Below, in pieces: positions 53,361-59,362 of a DNA stretch of 59,362 nucleotides. Each line of letters opens with the position of its first letter. Position 1 is the first letter of the stretch. Made by a program: the position numbers and the translations under genes. The DNA is from Chloroflexota bacterium (GTDB lineage: Bacteria > Chloroflexota > Anaerolineae > Anaerolineales > E44-bin32): assembly GCA_022561215.1 (NCBI GenBank), contig JADFRQ010000015.1:1-59362 (forward strand), read 5' to 3'. Under the pieces are notes generated by a model. The model had not been told where the DNA came from. It made no database searches and saw only the letters and a program-made list of their open reading frames with translations.

Positions 53361-53732
53361 TCGTTCGTAGCACCAATCAATCTCAAGCGTGGTCGGGATG
53401 GCAGCGGTGGAATTGATATCTCAACCTGATCCACAGTGGGATTTTCTGCCCCATTTCTACTCACACTTGTTGGCAACGCGGCAATGCCACAAGATGATCC
53501 CGGTATTGGATGCGCCGCCAATCCTGAACGAGGCTATGGATTTAGAATCTTTTTCGATTGGACAGATTCTTCTTCCGTGGTTGGGATTGCAGGATATGAA
53601 ATATTCGCCAAACGTGATACCTCATTTGGCTTCATCGTAAACACATTCACTTCGAACTCAGGATTTACGCTTGTCTAATGCAATGGCTTCGTTGTCGGCA
53701 CCAATCTGGAGGTGAGGAAGTGCGGGGTGTGA
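53361..53732 (+). pseudogene. Remnant of a fibronectin-type/lipoprotein-like gene
   Basis: In one frame the translation reads SFVAPINLKRGRDGSGGIDIST, stop (TGA 53427), STVGFSAPFLLTL...GYGFRIFFDWTDSSSVVGIAGYEIFAK...SNSGFTLV, stop (TAA 53676), CNGFVVGTNLEVRKCGV. The segment around FDWTDSSSVVGIAGYEI resembles FN3-like repeats of Chloroflexota surface lipoproteins, where a C-N-x-F-V block follows later. Two internal stops and no start or signal peptide point to a decayed fragment. The family link is from memory. Confidence 0.45.
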
Positions 53733-53963
53733 GCAAAGAAAAAACAAGGTAGGTTTATCATGCCAAAGCATATGTTCGACGGAGGTGAGGGGGTGGATTG
53801 AGCGAACACAAATAAAGACACAATGCCACTTTGGGTTGACAGAAAAAAGTGAATTATCATTCTTCATCTTCCCGATGCTACTATATATCGGAAGCCCTCG
53901 GGACTGTAGACCTTTAGTTCAATCGATCCTGGCTTATCGCCGTCAGGATCAAGGATATGAACC

Positions 53964-54440
53964 ATGAAAAGGAAGTGGCTTGTTGGCATCGGTTGTTTCT
54001 CAGGCGTTCTTATGGCCGGCGTTGCGGTCATTCTCTGGCTGCTGAATGCAGCGCCAGCACAAGCACACTTATCCGTCGTCCAAGACTTCTATGGGGCGCT
54101 GACCCTACCTAATGATGGAGATGATGAACCCCGGATCGATGTTGGTCGTGCTTTTGCCTATTTCCATTCAGACCTCCAAAGGACTTAAAATCTAGCAGAG
54201 TTCGAAGATCGGGCGACAGATCATGCAATCATCGTCAACGAAGCCAATCGCCTGTGGTTCACGCACATAGAAAATGACACTGCGACTGTAGAAGGTCGAT
54301 TTACAGTACAGGGTGATGTAGAGGTTGCCTCAGCCCTGTTTTGGCTCTCCAAGGAAAACGACACATGGAAAATCGTCGCCTTCAGGATTGAAGATGAATT
54401 AGGCAGTTTTACTGGTGGAACAAAACCCGGTTCTGAGTAG
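53964..54440 (+). pseudogene. Exported SnoaL/NTF2-like protein gene interrupted by one in-frame TAA
   Basis: ATG 53964 opens MKRKWLVGIGCFSGVLMAGVAVILWLLNAAPAQAHLS, a signal peptide or membrane anchor, followed by VVQDFYGALTLPND, DVGRAFAYFHSDLQRT and then TAA at 54186. The same frame continues without further stop for 84 codons: NLAEFEDRATDHAIIVNEANRLW, ATVEGRFTVQGDVEVASALFW and ENDTWKIVAFRIEDEL, ending at TAG 54438. That is the normal layout of small NTF2-like exported proteins (about 158 residues). Only one base separates it from an intact gene, so a fresh nonsense mutation or a sequence error are both possible. Confidence 0.7.
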
Positions 54441-54511
54441 ATTCAACATTCGCTACTCTGAATGAGCCCCTGCAGAATTCTAATTAAGCAACGAACGTGG
54501 GTTTTAAGGCT

Positions 54512-54733
54512 TATAATGGATACATAGTTTGGATAGGGGAAGACAGGAGCAGTAATTTAATCTAGCCAACGAACAATTCTCATCCAAACCGTTGATATAA
54601 ATTAGTAAGCGGAAGCGACGATCCAAAGATTTCATTTTGGTCGCTTGTCCTCCATCGCTGCAATTCATTCCTCTCATGGGATAGGTCTTTGGGGAGCTAG
54701 TAGCGAAACCGGCCAGTTCTGGCCGGTTTTTTT
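54512..54733 (+). ncRNA. Candidate structured small RNA with promoter element and terminator
   Basis: A TATAAT (54512-54517) is followed by ~190 bases without a good open frame. A hairpin (AAGCGA 54613-54618 with TCGCTT 54641-54646; CCAAA with TTTGG inside) and then a textbook terminator at 54706 come next. No upstream gene on this strand needs that terminator: the nearest ends 265 bases earlier. A clear -35 was not found and no known RNA family was recognised, so this rests on position and structure only. Confidence 0.35.
54706..54733 (+). terminator. Intrinsic terminator
   Basis: AAACCGGCCA-GTTC-TGGCCGGTTT is a perfect 10-bp stem followed directly by TTTT, a strong rho-independent terminator in the plus direction. 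Confidence 0.85.
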
Positions 54734-54918
54734 GTGCACAAGTTCTTGTGTTTACACATAGCTGCAATCGATTGCATAAGGTAATACAGCGTATTCTGAG
54801 TTGGGTCTAGGGGCCCGTATCAGGGGAAGCGACGAACGATCCAATCTAGAAGATAAGCATTGTATCTGACGCTTGAGAGCGCCATCGTGATCTTTTCGAT
54901 AGCAGCTAGGGAGGCAAA

Positions 54919-57204
54919 ATGAATACCAAAAGCAACAAAATTCTACTCACGCATAGTTTATCTAATGGATTTCATCGAATTGTCTTGGCTGTGTTAGTCG
55001 CAGGATTGGCGCTGGCTGGAGGGAGCGTGCCTCCGGTTCAGGCCGCTACTTTCACCGTGACTAACACTGGTGACAGCGGGGCCGGCTCGTTTAGACAAGC
55101 AATCCTGGACGCCAACGCCAGCCCGGGCCTGGATACCATCGCATTCAACATCCCTGGCGCAGGCCCTCACACAATCCAACCAGGGGCCGCCCTGCCGGCC
55201 ATCACCGACGAATTGACTATAAACGGGGACGTTGATACAGACGGTGTTCCCGACGTTGAGATTGATGGGACTAACGCGGGTGCGGGGGCGAATGGACTGC
55301 ATATAGCTGCTGCAAACGTCAGTGTGATTGGCCTCGTAATCAATCGCTTTGACGGTGACGGCATCCTGATCGAGGCTAACGCTGCCAGCATCGTAGGCAG
55401 CTATATCGGCACGGGAACGGACGGCTTGACAGACCAGGGCAACGGCGGCAACGGAGTGACCATTGGCGCGGGCGTGGTCGATTCTGTCGTCGGCGGCACG
55501 GGCGTTGATGTGGGCAATATCATCGCTTTCAACGCGGGCGATGGAGTCTCCCTCGATGCCAACGCTGGCACAGGCAACGTCATTTTATCGAACTCGATGT
55601 TCTCCAACGGCGGCCTGGGAATCGATCTCAACAACGATGGTGTGACACCCAACGACCCGGACGATGCCGACGCAAGCCCGAACATGCTTCAAAACTTCCC
55701 GGACATCGCCTCTGCCGTGTTCAACGGCAGCAACGGGAAGCTGAGAGTCCGGTACAGCGTCGATTCCGCCACCGTAAACTCGACCTACCCACTACGTGTG
55801 GAGTTCTTCATTGCCGACGCGGACGGCGAAGAGGGCATGATTTACGTTGGCAGCGACATCTACCCAGACACCAACGCTCAGGCCACCCGAACGGTTGACT
55901 TGCCGATGGCAGCGGAATTCGTGTCGGGCGGCGACGTGATTGTGGCAACGGCCACCGACGACGATGGCAACACCTCGGAGTTTTCCTTGCCTGAGCCGAT
56001 AGCGTTCACCTGCCGGGGCCTGCCCGCTACGCTCGTGGGGACATCTGGGGACGACATCCTCGAAGGCACGTCGGCTGACGACGTAATACTTGGCCTGAGC
56101 GGTCACGACGTTATAGTCGCCAGAGAAGGCGCGGACAGCATCTGCGCGGGCAAGGGCGACGACATTGTTTCTGCTGGCGATGGTGATGACTGGGTGGAGG
56201 CTCAGCAGGGCGACGACATGGTTCACGGCGGGGATGGCGACGACCAGCTTTTCGGCGGTCCAGGCGACGACAGGCTTTCAGGGGCTTTCGGCGACGACAT
56301 CATAGACTGCGGGTCGGGCACAGATTACGCCGACGGAGGCGACGACTCGGACGACGTGCTGGAAGCGGACATAATCTCAGCCAATTGCGAGGAGTCCGCG
56401 CCAGACGTTGAGAATGGGCCTCCGGGGGGTGGTGTGCCTCCAGACAAGACGACCTGCCGGGGAGTTGAGGCCACTATCCTGGGCACAATCGGCGACGACT
56501 TGCTCATTGGCACGCCGGGCGATGACGTTATGGTCGGGCGAGACGGGCATGATGTCATTCTGGGTCTTGGCGGCAAAGACCTGATATGCGGCGGCCCCGG
56601 AAACGACATGCTCGTCGGCGGCCCCGGACGCGACAGGCTGGATGGAGATCGCGGCCACGACATGATAGCTGGCGGGAAGGGCAACGACGGAATCAAGGGT
56701 GGCAATGGCAGAGACATAATAAGGGGCGATGGCGGCGATGACGACATAAACTGCGGATCGCAAGCCGACTTCGTTGACGGCGGCAGCGGAGTAGACAGCG
56801 CCAGAATAAACTGTGAGACCCAGCTAAATGTAGAGCTGCCATCGTGCGACCTCGCTCTGAGCTACTCGGATGGCGACCTCACTGTGGACTTCGTTCTGGG
56901 CACGCGAGTGCCAGCAACCTGGATTATCTGGCTGTTCATTCCGGGCGCGGATCCCTTGCTTGTTTTGTCAACGCCGATTCCGGCTATCGACCCTCCAGTG
57001 TCATTCTCATTTACAGCCACTGAGTTTCCTTCTGTGGGAACGGTGGGTGTTCTGAATGCGCTGATTACTTCCAAGGGAGTATCGTGCATTGGTTTCGATA
57101 CTGTAGATACAGGCTCTGGGTCGTCAGCTATACCATCGGCGGAAGAACTCAGGGAGCTTTTCCCAAGCGTCGAAGCCGTCAGCGCTGACCTGAGCCGACG
57201 CTAA
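54919..57204 (+). CDS. Secreted beta-helix protein with RTX-type calcium-binding repeats
   Basis: AGGGAGG precedes the ATG. A signal peptide (VLAVLVAGLALAGGSVPPVQAA) is followed by a CSLREA-like start, TFTVTNTGDSGAGSFRQAILDANASPGLDTIAFN. A right-handed beta-helix region comes next (to ~residue 240, repeats such as NVSVIGLVINRFDGDGILIE), then an Ig-like stretch. Two blocks of GGxGxDxxx nonapeptide RTX repeats (about 375-465 and 520-625) are separated by a Gly/Pro linker. Each block starts with TCRG(L/V)xAT and ends in Cys. The RTX blocks should fold on Ca2+ outside the cell. A type I secretion signal was not evident. Arg AGG/AGA and Ile ATA codons are frequent in the RTX part. Confidence 0.83.
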   Translation: MNTKSNKILLTHSLSNGFHRIVLAVLVAGLALAGGSVPPVQAATFTVTNTGDSGAGSFRQAILDANASPGLDTIAFNIPGAGPHTIQPGAALPAITDELTINGDVDTDGVPDVEIDGTNAGAGANGLHIAAANVSVIGLVINRFDGDGILIEANAASIVGSYIGTGTDGLTDQGNGGNGVTIGAGVVDSVVGGTGVDVGNIIAFNAGDGVSLDANAGTGNVILSNSMFSNGGLGIDLNNDGVTPNDPDDADASPNMLQNFPDIASAVFNGSNGKLRVRYSVDSATVNSTYPLRVEFFIADADGEEGMIYVGSDIYPDTNAQATRTVDLPMAAEFVSGGDVIVATATDDDGNTSEFSLPEPIAFTCRGLPATLVGTSGDDILEGTSADDVILGLSGHDVIVAREGADSICAGKGDDIVSAGDGDDWVEAQQGDDMVHGGDGDDQLFGGPGDDRLSGAFGDDIIDCGSGTDYADGGDDSDDVLEADIISANCEESAPDVENGPPGGGVPPDKTTCRGVEATILGTIGDDLLIGTPGDDVMVGRDGHDVILGLGGKDLICGGPGNDMLVGGPGRDRLDGDRGHDMIAGGKGNDGIKGGNGRDIIRGDGGDDDINCGSQADFVDGGSGVDSARINCETQLNVELPSCDLALSYSDGDLTVDFVLGTRVPATWIIWLFIPGADPLLVLSTPIPAIDPPVSFSFTATEFPSVGTVGVLNALITSKGVSCIGFDTVDTGSGSSAIPSAEELRELFPSVEAVSADLSRR

Positions 57205-57232
57205 TCCGTTTGGCATGGCAAACGATGGTTAG

Positions 57233-59362
57233 CAGCATTCCAGAGGCGCGCTATCATAGACTGCTCGTCGCAGGCTTGGCTATGGCGTTAGTGGTCTTGT
57301 TGATAGCATGTACCAGGCTGCCCGACATCTCGGAATCAGACCCGGCGACATCCGCGCCGAGCGTTACGCAATCGCCGACGCAATTCACCGACGCTGCTAC
57401 TAGGCCGACCCCCGTTACTGCGCCACTGGTGCGCCGAGCCGAGCCTACCGCAGCCCCTACTCAGGCGGCTCGACCTCTTGCCGCGCCTGCGTCGTCTCCT
57501 ACGCCAGAGCCGTCCGCTACGCCGGAGCCTTCGCCAACACCGACTATATTGGCCCGCTACCCATACGTTCAAAGCTGCACTGAGAACTCGCTGATCGTGG
57601 TCTGGGATACAGTCGTTGCAGGCGATAGCACAGTGGAGTATGGCACGACGCCCGACCTCGGCCTGCTAGCGTCGGCCTCTGGCCCGTCTACCCGACATGC
57701 TGTTCAACTAGCGGGCTTGCAGCCGGGAACGACCTACTACTATCAGATAAGCGCCAATGGCGATATTCTCGCGGCAGACACATTTCGCACAAGCGTGAGT
57801 CCAGGAAGCACAAGGTTCTCTTTTGCTGTGTTTGGCGATAGCGGAACCGGCAATGAGAACCAGATGAAACTGGCGCAGGTGATGACGGCCTCCTCCCCCG
57901 ACCTGATGCTGCACACGGGCGATGTCATCTATCCAAATGGAGCGCGCGAGGACTACGACGCCAAGTTCTTTTCGCCATACGGGGAGATCATCGCAAGCGT
58001 CTGCATCTTCCCTGTCGCGGGAAACCACGATTACATGACCGACGACGGAGAGCCGTATTTCGACGTCTTTTACCTTCCCTCGAACAATCCAAGCGGCACC
58101 GAAAGATACTATTCCTTCGATTATGGCGACGTTCATTTCGTGGCGTTAGACTCCAATATCGAAAGCAACAAGGCGACGTTTAAGGGTCAAGAGGCCGCCG
58201 AAATGAAAGAGTGGCTAATCAGTGATCTGGACGCCACTGAGATGCGCTGGAAGGTCGTATACTTACACAATCCTCCCTATAGCTCTGGCTCAAAGCACGG
58301 AAGCTACCTGGCCGTCCGGGAAGAGTTCTCGGAGATATTCGAGCGATTCAACGTGGACGTGGTGTTCTCAGGCGACGACCATAGCTACGAGAGGACTGCG
58401 CCGATTCGGGAGTTCGTTGGAAACAGCAATGGCGTAGTTTACGTCGTCACAGGCGGCGCGGGAGCGAATATCCGCTCTGTTGGTGTGAGCGATTTCACGG
58501 CGTATTCAGCCAGAAGACATCACTTCGTGCTGGTGAAGGTCACGAAAAATAAGATGACGTTTGAGGCTATAGACCTGGGCGGCACTGTGTTTGACAAGTA
58601 CGTGATTAACAGAAACGAGAGGGAAGCGCCTTACAGCCTCGGCGTGAGGGGTGACACGCCTGTGGAGTTCCTGGTCTGCGCTTCGGATTTAGTTGATATC
58701 TCAGGGTGCGACTTTGTGGCCGACGGCGTTGACGATCATCTTGACATCAAAAGAGCCATTAGCTGGTGTCCGCAGGTAGGCTGCACAATCAACCTCTCGG
58801 ATGGGACGTTCAATAACACCGCTTTTGACAAGAGCGACAGGATAATCGTTCCAAGCAACACCAGGATAGTCTTCAAAGAGGGCACTCGTCTGGATTTTAA
58901 CGGCGCGGCTTTCCCGGCTGACAGGTATGTATTTGACATTGACGGTATGAACGGGCGTGTGGAAAACGTCTACATCGGCGGGCCTGGGCTTATAACGGTC
59001 AACAGAGAGATGGATCACGGGCTGAGGGTCAAGGGCGACGCGCGGAATATCTTCATCGGCGACGGGCTGCGAATCGAGCATGTCAACCCGGACATTTCAG
59101 ACGATGAGGGCATACAGATAACCGGGTCGATAGAGGTGAGCGACCTTATTATCAGGGATGTCACAATCACTGGCTTTGGCTTGGAAGGCGAAGGTGCTCA
59201 GGCAATCGAGCTGGCTGGATTCGTCCGAAATTCGCTGATCGAAGGGTTTACGTCCGTTGCAAACAGGCACGCCCTTGCCCTGCGCGGCGTCAGCGATCCA
59301 GCCAATGGCGTGGTCGAAGCTGACGCATCGGCGGGGCTTGTGACTCTCCTAGAGGCCAGCGA
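57233..59362 (+). CDS. Lipoprotein: purple-acid-phosphatase-like domain fused to beta-helix, runs off the window
   Basis: The frame is open from ATG 57233 to the last base (710 codons), so the gene is truncated by the window edge. It has a lipobox (MALVVLLIACTRLPD) and ~85 residues of Pro/Thr/Ala linker. A PAP-type FN3 domain (ARYPYVQSCTENSLIVVWD to YYYQISANGDILAADTF) follows, then a metallophosphatase: FAVFGDSGTGN, LMLHTGDVIYPNG, FPVAGNHDYM, YLHNPPYSSGSKHG and FSGDDHSYERT. In plant PAPs the last motif is GHxHxYER; here Asp replaces the first His, a metal ligand. From about residue 490, CDFVADGVDDHLDIKRAISW opens a pectate-lyase-type beta-helix. The preceding RTX gene ends 28 bases upstream. 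Confidence 0.82.

Larger units (their letters stand above)
54441..54918. other. Intergenic region before the RTX-type gene
   Basis: Besides the RNA candidate and terminator this region has the leader of the next gene. The words GAAGCGACGA and GATCCAA occur both inside the RNA candidate (54612-54624) and again at 54826-54845, so the leader may share a short duplicated motif. Confidence 0.4.

Noticed and set aside
55792-56763. Minus-strand frames over the RTX repeats
   Set aside because: Repetitive GGxGxD coding gives open Ser/Pro/Ala antisense frames; not genes.
1-59362. tRNA or rRNA genes
   Set aside because: Scanned by eye for T-loop (GGTTCGA) and cloverleaf-like arms; none found. A tRNAscan run would be decisive.

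Overview
The window looks like chromosomal DNA from an uncultured Chloroflexota (Anaerolineae-like) bacterium, probably from a metagenome assembly. This is inferred from the mix of features and is not proven. There are several lipoproteins with Thr/Pro-rich linkers after the lipobox. There are also a fused MFS/spermidine-synthase membrane protein, a GerW/YtfJ-like protein, zinc-ribbon membrane proteins, BldC-like HTH proteins and many palindromic interspersed repeats. No rRNA, tRNA, CRISPR array or replication origin was seen.

Layout. 0-6 kb: a C39/papain-like lipoprotein, a repeat-rich gap, then a minus-strand two-component pair (triple-PAS histidine kinase and receiver-SpoIIE phosphatase). 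6-11.5 kb: a RibD-type reductase, a VOC protein, a radical SAM protein of the spore-photoproduct-lyase type with a LexA-like box in front, a PEBP lipoprotein, an SH3-like lipoprotein and a B3/B4-domain protein. 11.6-16.1 kb: a MarR regulator translationally coupled to a heterodimeric ABC exporter. 16.4-20 kb: an ARMT1-like DUF89 protein, a decayed RAYT transposase, a zinc-ribbon protein and an intact RAYT gene whose reading frame contains a perfect palindrome. 20-28 kb: the spermidine-synthase-like membrane protein, a histone-deacetylase-family amidohydrolase, small unknown proteins and a FAD oxidoreductase. 28.4-35.2 kb: a BldC-like HTH protein, a hybrid histidine kinase with a damaged ATP-binding domain, an SDR, GerW, a second HTH protein and small membrane proteins. 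35.3-41 kb: transporters (MFS, PiT, TerC, AzlCD) and an LCP-family lipoprotein. 41.6-51.2 kb: a double-strand-break repair island, AddB-AddA followed by an SbcD/YhaO-like nuclease and an SbcC/YhaN-like ATPase. 51-54.4 kb: a LapA-like protein, an alpha/beta hydrolase, and two genes broken by stop codons. 54.5-59.4 kb: a candidate small RNA, then two large secreted proteins (a beta-helix/RTX protein and a purple-acid-phosphatase/beta-helix protein that runs off the end) with visibly different codon use.

Themes. Genome maintenance recurs: AddAB, SbcDC-like proteins, and an SPL-like gene with a putative SOS box. Repeats recur in almost every longer gap: at least four families of palindromes or MITE-like elements, plus one intact and one broken RAYT gene that could mobilise some of them. 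Signalling proteins (two kinases, one phosphatase, two HTH regulators, one MarR) are interleaved with envelope and transport functions. The strongest candidates for something not yet described are the RAYT gene carrying a REP-like palindrome as coding sequence, the hybrid kinase lacking key ATP-site residues, and the terminator-bounded non-coding stretch near 54.6 kb.
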